From Chytridium lagenaria (taxonomy: Eukaryota; Chytridiomycota; Chytridiomycetes; Chytridiales; Chytridiaceae), in NCBI GenBank assembly GCA_025449115.1, contig JAHLKC010000002.1, forward strand, positions 496,001-560,000: a stretch of DNA of 64,000 nt, in the 5' to 3' direction. A program made the position numbers and the translations under genes. Shown here piece after piece: positions 38,421 to 52,200 of the stretch; positions within the stretch are counted from its first letter, which is position 1; every line of letters begins with the position of its first letter. The notes beneath the pieces are model-generated. The model saw only the letters and a list, made by a program, of their open reading frames with translations, was not told the DNA's origin and did not search any database.

Positions 38421-41400
38421 TCACAATGCCCATTCTAAATCTCTACTCTCATCCATATTATTTTGTGGGTTAGTTACATAATTATCTCTATAGTCACTTT
38501 CTTTGTGACGCGAATCTTGACGGGAAATATCATTTACTTCGTGGATGAAAGATTTACTCATTCGCGAGTTCTGCGTGAGCGTGTCTTTCCATTCATATGA
38601 TAGAAGTTGCATTTGTCGTAACGCGACGAGAGCCAAAAACACGCCTCTCAATTTACGGCGGGGTGAGAGTTTTTGGGTCTGTTGTTTTTGGGCAACGCAT
38701 TCTAAGAGAAGGTATTTTTGGACAGAAAAATCCTTTCTCCAAAGTAAGACTTTGTTGAGAAGAGCCTTTAAATCCAGTATTTCTAGAACGAGGCGGCAAA
38801 CGGAACTCTCCAAATCTAGTTCAACATTTGCTTCCATTCCTTCAAATGCTATTCTTAATACAGCAGATATTAAGACTTGTGGGCTCACTTCAATTCTCTA
38901 ATGCTTTTGTTAATTAAAACTAACAGGTATTTTTACCGTGTCCTGCATTGATCCCAAACGTCGTGCGCAAAACTTAAGATCCCCCAAAAGTTCCGCTTCC
39001 CGCAACCGAAACCGTTCCATGCACCGTGCTGATGACTTCTGCGCTTCTTTTAAATGTGTCTGTAAAGCAACAATCTGTCTTTCTTGAAGACTATTTTGAT
39101 TCATCAATTCCTCCACGTCGATTCTATGATGACTACTTTTGGCGAGTTTTCTAACACGCGTATTCGCAAGATCAACTTCTTTCCTCAACAACTCTGTCAA
39201 GCTGTACGAATGTTCAAGCTCTCCAGACAAAATCCGATTTTCGGCCAACGTTAACAGTATTTTAACTCTCGATTGCCCTTCATCCAACACTGTTTCTGAC
39301 GACAGAGCCTTGTTCCGGCCACGTTCATCAAGTACACTCCTCACCTCTGAAGTGTATTCATCCCCAGGCTGAAGCCTAAGTTGACCAAGCGCAGTGTTGA
39401 CAGATGATTTATGACGGAGACTGAGTTGAAGTTTTTTCAGGATATCTTCGCGGTCTATGCAGGAACGGAGCTTGCATTCGGATTTAAAGGTGATGGCTTT
39501 TGAGGAGAGGAAGGAGTGCCCTTCCAGATGTTGTATTTCTTTCAAGAGCAACACGATGAGTTCTCGCATTAAAGTGGAGTCAGTGTGGTCGTGAACGGTA
39601 GAAGATGTAACAGTTGCGATTGAGCCTTGTAATGCGTTGTTTCTACATATGCATCAGATGTAAGTGAGACTTAAAAATGTGAAATCACAGAGTTTACTAG
39701 TAACGGCCTTACTTAGTAAAGTCGCTTTTCAGTCGACTCAAATCCTGTTCGTAAGAAATAATTTGTTTTTCACGTTCTTCGAGTATAAAGTGGAATAGTC
39801 TGTGTATGTCTGTATCAACCTTTAAGGTATCTTCCATCAATTGAGCGCCAAAAGGCATGGAGTCTAAGCTCCGTATTAAATATCACAACCTTTTTTTGCT
39901 GCAAACCTTCTTCACTTGCATTTGTCTTTTCCTTAAGAGACGCACTGCACTCAATTTGAGCTTGTGTAAGAGATCGCCTTAGCCCCTCAAATGAAGATAT
40001 TACGCAATAAAGAATATCTGCAACGTTGGCGTTTTTCTCTAATTCACGCTTTAGTTTGCAGGTAAGACAGCAAACTTACCCTCAAATATCTCTCGAACTT
40101 CATTCGCAAAATTTGCATGGTCTTCAAAACTCGCTTTAAAGATATCACATTGTCGCTTCATATCTGTCGAGTATTTCTCCCTCTCCCCACAACTCAGTAA
40201 AATCTCATCCAGATATGTCGCCATGTCATTTACAAAGCCTTTACAAAGGTTCATCCGGTCGGTGGACGCAACAGCAAGGAAGGTCTCATATGGATTCGCG
40301 TTGTTGATGACAATAAAAGGGTTCCATTCTTTATGCCGTTTATGATCAAACTTATTTACCCGTATCGCGTGAACTACATGTTTCATACGGGAGTTTAAGT
40401 CGATTACCCCTAAAACGAGTTCTACGAACGTGGCCTAACTTGTAAGAAAAGGCCGGTACTGGCACCTTACCTGCCACATGGTGTTTAACATAAATTTAAT
40501 CTCGCCGACTCCTTTTTGCTTTGTAATTTGAACAGTTTCCAGCTGTTGTTTCAAAGTGTCCCGTTCTTTATCGTTTTCGAGAGACCGCTTGTGGAGGTTT
40601 GCTAGTTGTTGGTTTAGAGCGTCGATGCTCTCTTCAAAAACTTTCGTGAGTTCATCACTGTTTTTTAAACGCTTTATAAGGGAATGGTTTTCCGCTTGAA
40701 GATTGTTCACCTAAAATGTATCAATACTATTATAAAATTATATCTGCTAACCATTTTCGCTATTTTAGAGATCTGACTTTTTGTTGTAGGGTCTTCATCT
40801 TTCTCTTCCACACGTAGAGAGGATGATGATACGATCTTCCGTTCCAGCTCAGAAATCTCTATAATATGCCTATCATATAGTATTTGCAGAGCAGAATACT
40901 TTTCTTGCAAGTCTTCCATACGCTTCACGCTGTCAGAGTGTAAAGCCATTGTTTTTGAAAGCCGGTCTTCGAATTCATTGCACTTTGCGTATTGCTCTTG
41001 CAGCAAGTCATGCTGCTCTGTATGAGTGGTAATGAGATAAATCAGATGGCTATGCATCTGATCAAAGGCGAGAGGTTCTCCGTCTTTATCATATTTTTTC
41101 ATAAAGGCCTGAAGTTCTTCGAGACAGCTTTGTAGGACATTTTCGTAGCTAGTGCATTTATCATAGAGGGCCTTATTCTCAGAATGCAGGTCACAAATTT
41201 TCGTATGGGCTCCATTAAGTGACTCCTTGCACTCCTGAGAGTCCTTTTCAAGGTAGTATACTTTTTCTCGTAGATTTCTCGATTCCTCAAGAACGTGTTC
41301 AAGATGCCCCGTAAGCTCTTTCAAGCGTTTGCCGTATTCTCCCACAATTGAACTTGAATAATTTGAAATTTGACTAAGCTCTGCAGCGAGTTTTTCATTG

Positions 41401-43411
41401 ACGAGCGTGATCTCATTGCGTTCTTGAGACAGACGTACATTTTGATGTTTAATGTCGTCACGCTCTTCTCGAACTTGGCGGAGCATATCTATCATGTCAG
41501 CATTGACGTCAAAACTATTTCTAGTCGGGCTGGTCTGGTCGAATTGAAAGCCTCTATCAGGCGACGTTGCGATAGCAGAGTCTACTCTAGCTTCTGGATT
41601 TTGTAGCTTGCCTTTCGACTCGTTTATCATCATAGTGGTCAACTTTTTCAACTGCTCATCCTTAATGCGGAGAGATTCTGATGCCTCCTCTTTAAGCCTT
41701 TGATTCAGGTGAACCATATCGTTTAACTGAACATTCTTTGACCGGACTTGAGTTTCCAGCTCTGAAATTCTTTCTTTGTCAGATTGGACCTTAGACTGAA
41801 GTACTATGACTTGTTTACTGATAATGTTGCGTTCTTTTTCGGTATCACGAGGTTTTTAGAGCGGGTATCTAGCTCTCCTTAAGTAAAGCTTTAAGGGCTC
41901 TAAAATCGCTGAGTTGGGTTATATCGAAAGGAAGTAACTCTGAAGCAAACTCAAAACGTCTTTGAAAAGTTCGCTCTTTGACTTCTTTCGTCTTCCAACA
42001 TTTCCTCCGTTTTGATGATATTTCGTTGAGACTTCGGAGTTGATCTTCACTTGACTTTGTTTTTGTGCCAAATCAGCAAGTTCTTTGATATTTTTCTATA
42101 ACAATATTGAGCTCCTCTATCTTCAGTTTTAGTCACTTCTGATCATAAACTTTTGATAGAGATTCTTTTTGAAGTGCCTCCGATTTTGAGACATCTTCCA
42201 CCCTTTTTTGCGAGTTACGTGAAGTAATTCTTAAATTGTCGCACTCGATTTGAATTGAACTTTTTTCAGCATAGGAGCATCAATTTGTTTTCTTTTAAGC
42301 TCGATTTCATCTTCAATCGTCTCGATTCTTCATTTTGACGACAAAGTGGTTATCAGCCTCTTTTTTTCATGCTTTCAAGACGTGATATCATTTCAGTCAA
42401 AGCTCAATTTCTGAAGCAGAGATAGCCTCGTTCTTTTTAGCCAGGTCAAGATTTCTTTGAAGATCTTGATTTTTTAAAGCCAGCTGTTCTCGTAAGAATT
42501 CATTTTCTAGTGTAAGTTCTCGTCGCAAAAGCTCTTTCTCCGAAACGAGCTTTTGCCGTAAAAGCTCCATTTCCAGGGTTGACTTTTGCCGTAAACTTTC
42601 ATTATCCAACGTCAGCTTAAGCTTACATTGTGAAAGCTCATCCCTCTCTTTCTCTACAACCCGATGTTGCTCATGCCATAGTTTTTTTTGGATCTCCAGA
42701 TCCTGAGCCCCTGACTTGGCTTCATTTAAAAGCCCGAGCAGAGCATTTCTTTCCTTTACATGCTCATGCTCGATCCATTCAACCCTTTGCTTGAAAGCAT
42801 CGATCGGAGCGCTTCGAACTTTATCTATATCCTCTTTTGAAAAACAGAAAACCTCAAAAGCGATCCTGTCAATGGTTTTCTCCCACAAGGCGACCCGTTT
42901 GTTTAGAGAGTCCAGATGATGGCGCCGTTCGTCTCTTTCCGAGGATAGCGTTTGTTCCAAACGGTAGATATCAGCCTGAAGACTTGACTTGATATCTGAG
43001 AATTCTAAATTCTCTTTGATGAGTTCTTCATATTTAAACTGTATCTCATTTTTGGACTCGATGGCTTTCTTTAACGAGTCCTCGCTTGCATTTCGTAGGT
43101 CGACCATTGCTGCGGCAGTATACACGCTCGCATTCTTCTCTCGAATCAGCTCTTTTTGCTGCTGATTTAAAACATGGTTCTCTGACTCTAGTCTCGCAAT
43201 CTCCTCCGTCAAGCCTTGATGGATGCTAGAAAGTGCTTATCCACGGGTTTTGGATAAATGATGGTGAATGAGGATTCCCCGCACCAAGTCCCTCGCAAGT
43301 TTTCATTGCTCTCCGCGATGACCTGTGAGTCTCGATGATGTTGTGACACTGATGCGAAGCTCAAGAGCCTTGGCGGCGACGTAATAAAAGGTCGTCGTCC
43401 TCTTCGTCCAT
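38421..43411 (-). CDS. Pericentrin/AKAP450-like PACT-domain coiled-coil protein
   Basis: A very long coiled coil, about 1,500 residues, starting near 43411 (MDEEDDDLLLRRR). The coils run through 42400-43210 (LEQTLSSERDERRHHLDSLN; a tract near 42530-42600 repeats ELLRQKL-type heptads), 40700-41710, 40435-40710 and 38910-39570. The C-terminus (38430-38880) has LLNKVLLWRKDFSVQKYLLL, RRKLRGVFLALVALRQMQLL and SYEWKD, the pattern of the PACT domain: a paired Trp-Arg-Lys and QKYLLL, then an Arg-rich helix with an Ala/Val-rich centre. PACT targets pericentrin, AKAP450 and yeast Pcp1/Spc110-type proteins to centrosomes or spindle pole bodies. The match is by pattern and no calmodulin assay is implied. 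Frame breaks cluster at 41830-42390 and near 43250-43370. It is convergent with CSN5, 27 bases apart. Confidence 0.75.
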
Positions 43412-44161
43412 TCTGTTAGACAATTTTTGTTTGACTTTTGTTGTTGAATGATCTGGACAATTCACAACCCAAAAATAATAAAGGAAAATAACCCTAACCC
43501 GAATTGACATAGCAGCTACTATATAGCTGCTTTCCTGGGTTACTGGATTTCCATGTACAGTACAGGTTTAAACAATTTACTATTTTTCTCTTGTGCTTCT
43601 TTATTTCTTTCAAGAGTACACATACCTCATGGCCCTAACCGTTGTAATATTTCATTCATTCCATTCCAGCGCATACCATCCGGCACTACTGCTGCATGTA
43701 TTTATTTATTGGGCTCTGTTCATTTTTGCTTAATGTTGTCTGGTGTGGCAATTTTGAAAATAAAGTATGCGACTTAACCGCTTTTGCTACTGCTTTGCAG
43801 GCAAGGTTTTAACTATGAATGGATGTGTGAGTGTGGTAGATCAAAGGAATACAAAAAATAAAAATGAGATAACTAAAGCACAAGTCCTATGTATAAGTCT
43901 CTTTTTACATGAGCTGATGATTGAATGCAATGTTTGAAAAGTGAAAAAAGTGTGCACAGATAATTGAAGAAATATGTAGGAGAGCTCAGAAAGATGGTTC
44001 CTGATGCGATCCATATCGCTCATCTGAGATTCTCAATGGAATATCATCCTTCGACTTTTACTTCAACGACTGCTGCCGGAGGAATGCGACTGAATACGTC
44101 CCGTTTTGAAATCCCTCAAAGGTTGTCCGACAACACACAAATTGACATTTCGGACACAAAC
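43412..44161. promoter_or_regulatory. Divergent promoter region, PACT protein / condensin
   Basis: About 750 bases between two start codons pointing apart. AT-rich, with a CCCTAACCC block at 43492-43500. A frame upstream of 44162 on the plus strand could extend the condensin N-terminus to 44084. No other gene is recognised. Confidence 0.4.
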
Positions 44162-47100
44162 ATGATTGAGTTCGACCTTCACTCTGAGCTCCTTGAGGCA
44201 TACAACTCGAACCATTCGAAAACGAGCTTTTGGTAGCCGAGTATGACGCAAACTTTATTACGCAAAGGCTCATCGTATGCGGAAGCTGTTGGCGGATTTC
44301 TTACTTCTCTCTAGTTCTCATCCAGCGTCTCACGGGAAATCCAGCAGTTGCACTGGACGATGAAGTCGCCCCAGAAGTTAGGAGTTTTGTGAAGTAGTCT
44401 TGAAGACAGTTTTTGTTTTGTAACAGTATGCAGGCACTTTGAGTTCTTGAACGTCGAATCTTGCATCAAGTTTGTGGATATCCTTTTGGATGGTTAAACC
44501 ATTTCGCCAATGCATATCTGAAAATATTACAGGGTTGACCGAAGGAATCAATGCAGAAACAGTGATTTGAGCGAAGGAAATCAGGAACTTTCGATGAACA
44601 TCGCCTGGTTTTGGAATTCTTTTCGTTTTCAACACATGGCTTGATTGACATGCCGAGTTGAAAAGCCGGCGGGAAAGGAAGGAAAGAACGCCCGGCCACT
44701 GTTTCTGCATCCCAGAAAACTGTAACTGCCCGTCATCTCTGAATGAAATATATTAATCTTAATGCAGAAAAAGGCACCCACGAAGAAGCAAGAAATGAGG
44801 AGGGTTGGAATTGGGGAATGCCAAAGGGAAAAGTTCTCAAAGCCTTTACATCTCTTCTTTCCCTCATCTTCATCGCCTGATTGTCTTTCATCAGAAAGAG
44901 ATTGTCTCGTCAGGTTTGTTTCGTTGCGTTTCCTTCTCCTAAATCTTTCAGCATGATTACAAAAGGAATTGCGCTTATTCTCGAAGATCCCGAGACCATC
45001 AAAGTCACCTCCACAAAACTTGCATCTTCGAGATATTTACTATTGCTGCAAAGAGATATGATACAGAGTTGTCAAAAGGTGCATTTATTATTTCCATGAC
45101 TAACAATAGTAGGGGTAGTTACAAGGGTTTCTCAGCTTATTCACGAAGAGCATCTGGCAGAATGTATGGCAGAATTCCTTATATACCGCAGAAAAGCACA
45201 ACTACTCCGAACTGGCGGATGGGGTTTTACGGGAATCCAAGGCATGGTCATTTTCTGACAATGAACTTAAGATCGCCAAAGCGTTTGCAAAGTTCGTTGT
45301 CAAACTTTCGGAGGAGTTGCCTGAACGTGTGCTCAAGAACATGGTTTATTTGCAAGGCAGATGGATTCAAGGGTGATAAAATCGTCAGATGAAATGTATT
45401 AAAATTATTTTGTAGTCATACACTGTGCGCATGTCCATGCTTGAGGTTATTGGCAACATTGTTCATTAACCATCTTTCTACCAACAATTCGGAAACGCAT
45501 TCCAGTCAAATACTCTCTTTTTTTAACATCTTGGCAAGAGAGATTTCGGGATAACAAGTCCTTCGTACGGTCAAAGTGCTTCAAGTACTAGTTAAACTTA
45601 CAGAGTGAGTGTTGCTACCTATATTCCACACTTTTCGTTGTTAATGGTTACTAGAGCACGAGAAGTCGGAGTGACGGATATTCCAATTGAACGTTGGCCA
45701 GTGATTGTGAGTTTAACAGTCGGCGATTGCATGATAAATCTAGCAATGTCCGAAAAAATGCCGTCAAGCTCCTTTCTCAGATGGTTGAAAATTCGCCTTT
45801 CCTTTCAATCCCATCGGACAACAGGAAGCAAAGCATTGCTCATTTCACAAAGAAGCACGAAGAGTTGATTAATATCATTAAGGTGGCCACAATTTTGTCA
45901 AAGATTCTCAATTCTTTGTAGCAAAGGTTTCCCGATCAAATGAAAGAGGTTTTGCCGACTGAAGACGAAGGTGCGCCTGAATCTATGGAAGGAGGGGACG
46001 GGGAAGCAGAGAAGATGGCTGAAATGCAGCAGAACCTGATAAAGCCGTGGAGCTTCAAAATCTACGACGATTCCTGAAGTACTATTCAGAAGGTATTACC
46101 TTTTTCAAGCAAATGAATGCGGCTTCCTCGACGTTTTGCGAACTGCTTGCTTCGAATGTAAAAGCAGAGGTGATTGAGGTCATGAAGTTTTTTGTGGTGG
46201 CGTATAATTTTGATATGGAATGCTCAAAAGTCTGTTGAGTTTATGATACTTGTTTTAATGTAAATATAGGTTGGTGTGCGAAAGATGATACATAAAGTTT
46301 GGGAGAAAGAGTCAGGTGGTGCCAACGAGGAAGAGGGTAGCATCCGAGAAACACTCATTCAATGTTTCAAGTCACTCTATTTGGACGTCGAAACCGATAA
46401 AGAGAGAGATAGGAACGAACTTATCGTCAATAATCTTATCAGGTGGAGATACGTTTGAAATACGTCTAATGCTTTAAGTTTACTTCAAACCCTTAATCTG
46501 GCGGAACTCACTTCTCTGGAACAGCTTTTAGGTATCATTGCGGAGAAAGACTTTATTCCGTCGGGAGCGGTGGATTTATTGTGGACCGTCTTTGGTACTC
46601 GTTTAGATGGGTTAAAGTTGACAGATCTAGCGTCGAAGAGAAAAGAGACTCCAGCTCAGAGACGTAGGGGTGCGCTTGCTATCCTCAGTATGCTCGGCAG
46701 ATGGAAGAAGGAGATTATTGATAGAAATAGAGAAACCCTTCTTAAGTATGGGCTTGGTGAGTTTGCAAAGGTATGATGCCATTAGATATTTGAAGACTTA
46801 AGTATATTTCTTCGTATTGAATTTGTGTGATAGAATGATTACTTGCTGGCAAAGTATGCTTGCATTACCCTCCAACGGTTAGGATCAGCAAAGCAAAAAA
46901 ATAAAGGTATGTCGTGCTGTGGATATAAGCATGTTAACACCGGCAATATAACAGGGCAAGCGGTTGAAGCAGCTATACGGTTCCCGACGAAAGACCCTCT
47001 TTTTGGTCGACTCGTTGCTTTAGTTTTAGAGCCTACGGATTCGCCCCAGTGGTATTTTGTATTAAAATCTGTCCCGTCTGAGTTTTATAGGTTCTCATTT

Positions 47101-48866
47101 GCAGAGCAAGCACTCAACACGATTTATGCTTTAGCGGAAAATCCTGATCTTATTTCAGGCTCTATTCTGAGGCGGTTCTCGTCAAGGCTTTTAAAGATTG
47201 CACCGTCTCAGGAGAGTTTGGATGAGATTACGGATGCTTTCAGCGTTAATCTTGATTTAAGTGATCGAATGGAGACGGAGAATACGCCGGATCCGGAGGT
47301 TGCTCCGGCTGCAGAGTCGGGGGATGTGGCTGAACGTGAAAGCGGGTTTGACGTTGACCCGATTGAGTTAAGCAAGCTGTGTTTCATGATTGGCCACGTT
47401 GCTATTAAGCAGATTGCTCATTTAGAGGCGATTGAGGTTGAATGGAAGCGGCGTCGCAATAAGGGTGGGCTCCTTTCATTTTTTCATAACGTTTTACCTT
47501 TGAGAAGATCGTGCATCATCGAAGGCACCTACGACTGCAGCATCAGATCTTGATCAGGTTGTTGGGACTGTTGAGGATGAATTCTCGGATATGATTGCTC
47601 GGATTCGAGAGCGTGAGCTTCTTCATGGGCCGAAATCTCTATTGGCGCTGTATGGACCGATGATTGTTCACGTCTGCAAGCACAACTTGGACTTTAATGT
47701 ACGTAAAAACTTGCCAAAAAAAGAAGCGATCTTGACGATGACTTCCGTGCAGGTTCCCATGCTCCAAGTCATGGCCGTCCTTTCCCTCTGCAAGTTGATG
47801 TGCGTGAGCTCCGAATTCTGCGATGACAACCTCCAACTGCTGTTCACCATCCTCGAAAAATCGAAAGACGCCACCATCAGAAGCAACACCATTATTGGCC
47901 TCGGCGACATGACCGTCTCCTTCAACTCCCTCATTGACCAGAATATTTCCTACCTCTACAACCGTCTCAGTGATGGTGATGGAACAGTCAAGAAGAACGC
48001 GTTGATGGTGTTGACTCACCTTGTTTTGAATGGAATGGTTAAGGTGAAGGGACAAATTAGCGAGATGGCGAAATGTCTTGTAGATGAAGACACGAGGATT
48101 AGTGACCTTGCCAAGTTATTTTTTTCGGAACTTTCGACAAAGGATAATGCGGTTTATAATAACTTGCCGGATATTATTTCAAATCTGTCACATCAATCCA
48201 CCGGAGTAGAGGAAGAGTCATTTAAGGCCATTATGAAATATTTGCTGGAGTTCGTGAAAAAGGTTAGCACTTTCCTCGTTGTATAACTTTTCATTTTGCT
48301 GTCTCATTTTTTGTTCTTGAAATTTAAAGTGCTTTTTTAGGACCGACAACTCGAAAACGTTGTGGATAAGCTTTGCCTCCGCTTCCGAAATGCCGAGCAG
48401 CCTAGGCTTTGGCGAGACATTGGGTTCTGTCTCTCCCTCATCAATTTTACAACGGAACGTCCCGTGAAAAAATTCATGGATGCATTTCCCCTCTACCAGG
48501 ATAAACTTCATGAGCCTACTCTTTACAAATACCTCTTGGAAATCATTGGCAAGGTATTGCGATAATAATAACTTGCGCAAAATGACTCAACGATTTATGT
48601 TTTTCTTTTGTAGGCCAAGAAAACCTTAAGGGTGAAATGAAGGCACCTTTGGACGACTTCGAGACAAAAATGGCTGATGCTCACCAGAAATGCTGCGAGA
48701 ATGCCGAGGCGTTGAAAAAGGCGGCAGCTGCTCGCACTGGACTGGGAAGAAGGATGCGCACGGTGTTGGAAGTCCTATGGCTATGGACGACGAAGAGCCT
48801 GAGGCAAGAGAGGAGGAAGAGGACGACGACGAAGAGGATGAGGATGGGGATTTCCAGATGGATTGA
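44162..48866 (+). CDS. YCS4: Condensin complex subunit 1 (Cnd1/Ycs4/NCAPD2)
   Basis: A HEAT-repeat subunit of condensin I that binds DNA and the Brn1/Cnd2 kleisin during chromosome compaction. The start at 44162 gives MIEFDLHSELLEAYNS, like the short N-terminus of NCAPD2. The first part (44200-45600) is broken by many frame changes, but GGKGRKERP matches the GGKGKKAR site of NCAPD2. Later blocks are unmistakable: SSNVRKNAVKLLSQMVENSP, EVIEVMKFFVVAYNFDMECS, GVRKMIHKVWEKESGG, PAQRRRGALAILSMLGRWKK, SKLCFMIGHVAIKQIAHLEA, KSLLALYGPMIVHVCKHNLD, MAVLSLCKLMCVSSEFCDDN, KDATIRSNTIIGLGDMTVSF, LMVLTHLVLNGMVKVKGQIS, and YNNLPDIISNLSHQSTGVEE. The C-terminus restores to an acidic tail after one base near 48750. 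About 1,200 residues, as expected. Confidence 0.93.
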
Positions 48867-49249
48867 AGTCAAAGAAAAGAAACAACAAAAAAAACAACAA
48901 AAACAAACATAACTTTAGTACGGTAGTTATTTTCCTTTCGCATCCTCATCTATTCAAAATAAATTGTTGCAGTTTTGATACGCCTTTTAAAGTAAAGCAC
49001 TTCTAAACCACCAATATTGGAAAGGCTTTTTACCAAAACGAAAAATAAGAAAACGCGAAAAGTAAAGGAACAGACCATAGATAAAAAAAAAAGATTTACA
49101 AACTCAGAAGGTAAGGAGACATTGGAAAAGCAAGGTAAAAGGAGGCGAATTGACGAACAAATTTGGGGATAAAAAGAATAGAAAGTAGATTTGAAAGTAA
49201 AAAGGTTAGAAAGAGGGATAAAATTTGAAAAAGACCATCTACTAGTGGC
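48867..49249. other. Convergent intergenic region
   Basis: Between the condensin stop and the RhoGEF stop. It is A-rich with short homopolymers, as expected for two 3' flanks. Nothing coding is recognised. Confidence 0.5.
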
Positions 49250-52200
49250 TCATGCGCGAGTTTGTGCGTGAGCTACCATGATGGTCTTCTCAACCGCCTT
49301 GCGACTCCGTACGTCGCTCATCCTGAAGTGGAACGAGTCGTCGGGCTTTCCTACAAACGGTGAAACAATTCGGAGACGGAGAATGATGTCGGTTTCCACT
49401 AATTCAAAATTTTAGCTTCAGTCCACATGCTGCATACAAGGGAAACTTACTCTCAAAGTCATCTCTACGATTATCGATCATGACCCTTTTCGAGTCCAAT
49501 TTCTGCACAAGCTCCAACTTTTTCGTTACCGACGCAGCCTTCCTTCCAGTTCTATAGGCAGCCACAAGAATGCAATCCGTAAACACAAATAACCTTCTCG
49601 GTCCCGGTCCCGCCTGCACCATATTCGACACAAGCTGGTAACCATCAATCCCATCAGCCACATCATTAAAAACGCCACCCGCCGCCGGTGTGATACCATA
49701 ACCAAAGGCGGCGCCAACGAGATCCATACAGTCGTATTCGGCGACGAAACGGCGCTTGGAGTATGAGAGAATGGAGGAAGGACAGTTGTCGACTGTGTTG
49801 ACGATTTCAAACATTTTGCGCATTTCTTCTTCGCGAATTTGGACGCCTTGAAGGGTGTTGCCGACTTCTTTCATGTAACGTTCGGCCACATCGATACTAG
49901 AAAGGGCATGAGCAATAGATTTCAACTATCGCGAAAAGAATTGAGAGGTTCATAAGTCTACTCACCTTTCATACATCACACTCTCAGGTTCCATGTACTT
50001 TTTCAGACGCTCCAAAAGCAACCAATACGTGATACGCTGAATGGGAAGCATCATAAAGTCATCAAGGTTCTTGCGATCACAGGCGTCATCCTTTTCAATC
50101 TTTCTGCAGAATGCCCTGAACTGCTCTCCCTTGGCGTCAGTCCTTGCTGTCATCTTTTGAATAATCTGCTTCGCGGGCTGATAGTTCTTGATGTAGTTTT
50201 CGTACACCTTCCATTCCTCGTGTTGAATCTAATATGAGAAAACAATATTGTTAAAAGTTTGTAGCGGAAATAGAGACTTCAACTCACGTTTTTCAAGAAG
50301 AGGTTCACGACGGGTGTTGGGTCACCAGTACCGCTTTGGGCAGCCTCGCGAAGATGCGACTCGACTTTGACGGAAAGCTCGTGAATAGGCTGAAGGTGCT
50401 TGAACGCACGGTCGATATCGACATTGGAGAGAATGTGGGCATTTCTCATTGGCTCGACGACGTTCTGTATTTAATAAGTTGGGGTTTAAATCGATTGAAA
50501 ATTAGCTGTGCACCAATAAAGATAAAAGGGAGAATTTAACTTACAAATTGGAACACTTTCAAAAGGTTCATGTATGACTCCTCAGTTAGCATGCAGCTCT
50601 GTCAACACGTGCTTTGCACCTTGCAGCCTCCTTTCCTCATCAGGAGTAAGTTCAGCTCCAGCTGCCGAAGACCCTGGCAATCCACTGTTTCCTGAAACAG
50701 TCATTCCAAACACTGCCGACGACACCCTCGGTGGGGCATGCACATTTGACGACGATGACGCATTGGATGTCACGGTATTGCTCGCTGCAAGAGCCGCAAT
50801 GGTAGGGTTTTGGGCGAGGGTTGGAGAAAGAGGTGTGTTGGGCGATGAGGGACCCTGCATGCTGCCTCCTGAGGCGGAACTTCCGATTGTGAGGTTGTGG
50901 GGGAGCTTTGAGCCGGGTGTGCCTGCATGGGAGCCATGAGTGCTGCCACGGGAGAGGAGGGAGGGATGGATGTTGTCGAGAGACACTTGAACGGGGCTGT
51001 TGCGGAGGGATGGGACGACAGCTGCGGTCATGTTGCGTGACATACTTGGTTGGTTTGAACTGGGACCATCAATACGGTCGAGATAGTCCTTGTACTGCAC
51101 TTTGGAGTTAGACATAGAAATTTTTTCGATGAACAGAAAGCTCGCAGATGGAAGAGAAATAATTATGTTCGATAGGGGAAGAACAACTTAAACATTAAAA
51201 TGAAACAAACCTGATTAGCATCATTTTGCTGGAAAGCAACGACAGCAGCAAGAATGTTCTTGCGCTCTGAGTCATTTTTACTAGCCGCGCTTGTAGTCGT
51301 GTTTCCACGGACAACGGTGTCTAAACTTTCCTTTCTCTCATTAAACGGAATGTCAGCAGGGATTTCCACAACTCTGCCATCGTTTAACGGAAGTATCCTC
51401 ACGCCTCCAGCTATTCCAGCTTGAGGAGAGCTACTACCGACGGCTCCAGAGGACGAGGCCGCGTTCGGATCAGGTCCGGCATAAAGCAGCATTGACCCCC
51501 GGAAAAGTCCTTCAGATTGAGTGGGAAGGTGGATGCCAACAGCAATCTCATCATCCTCCCAAAACATGATCTCGACCTCATCGCCTCTCTCCAACGATGC
51601 CTCCAAAACGGATCCGGACTGATAAGACCGTGATGCCACGTGACGACCAATTTTGCGGTTAAGAGGATTAGGTACGGGTACCGGTGACCATTCTTTGCTT
51701 CTAACGGGAGTAGCCGCGGAGCCTCCAGGACCAGCCTCTGATGCTGCCGTCTCTTCTGCTTCAGGGCTTGCAATAACTTCCTCCTCAGCGCCTTCTGGGG
51801 CAAGAGTGCCTGACATGATGCACTGAATGGGAAATGTGCCCATGGCTCCGGTCTCGATGTTAGAGCCAAGTCCCATGCCATCGTCGTCCATAAGAGTCAC
51901 AATTTTGACTCGATCGCCTTTTCTTATGTTTATATCCATATCAGAAAGTGCGGTAAAGTCCATGCCAGCATAGTATACCCGATCAAGCACGTATGTCCCG
52001 CTGACACCTGCAGCAGGCGAGGACGTCTCGTTAAGATAATTGCTGATGGAGGAAGATGCGGGAGTATGAGTTGTTGCCGCACGTTGATTTGCATCACCAA
52101 CAATTGGAATTGCCCTTGGAACGGATGTGGTGACCGCACGAGGTGCATTATGTATCGGCTCAGATGGTGGTGTAGCGATGGCAGATGGCTGGCTTTGACG

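Noticed and set aside
43492..43500. CCCTAACCC as an interstitial telomere repeat
   Set aside because: Barely more than one telomere unit; more likely a promoter telo-box or chance.
47639..48055. Minus-strand 138-codon frame
   Set aside because: Antisense of strongly conserved condensin HEAT-repeat exons.
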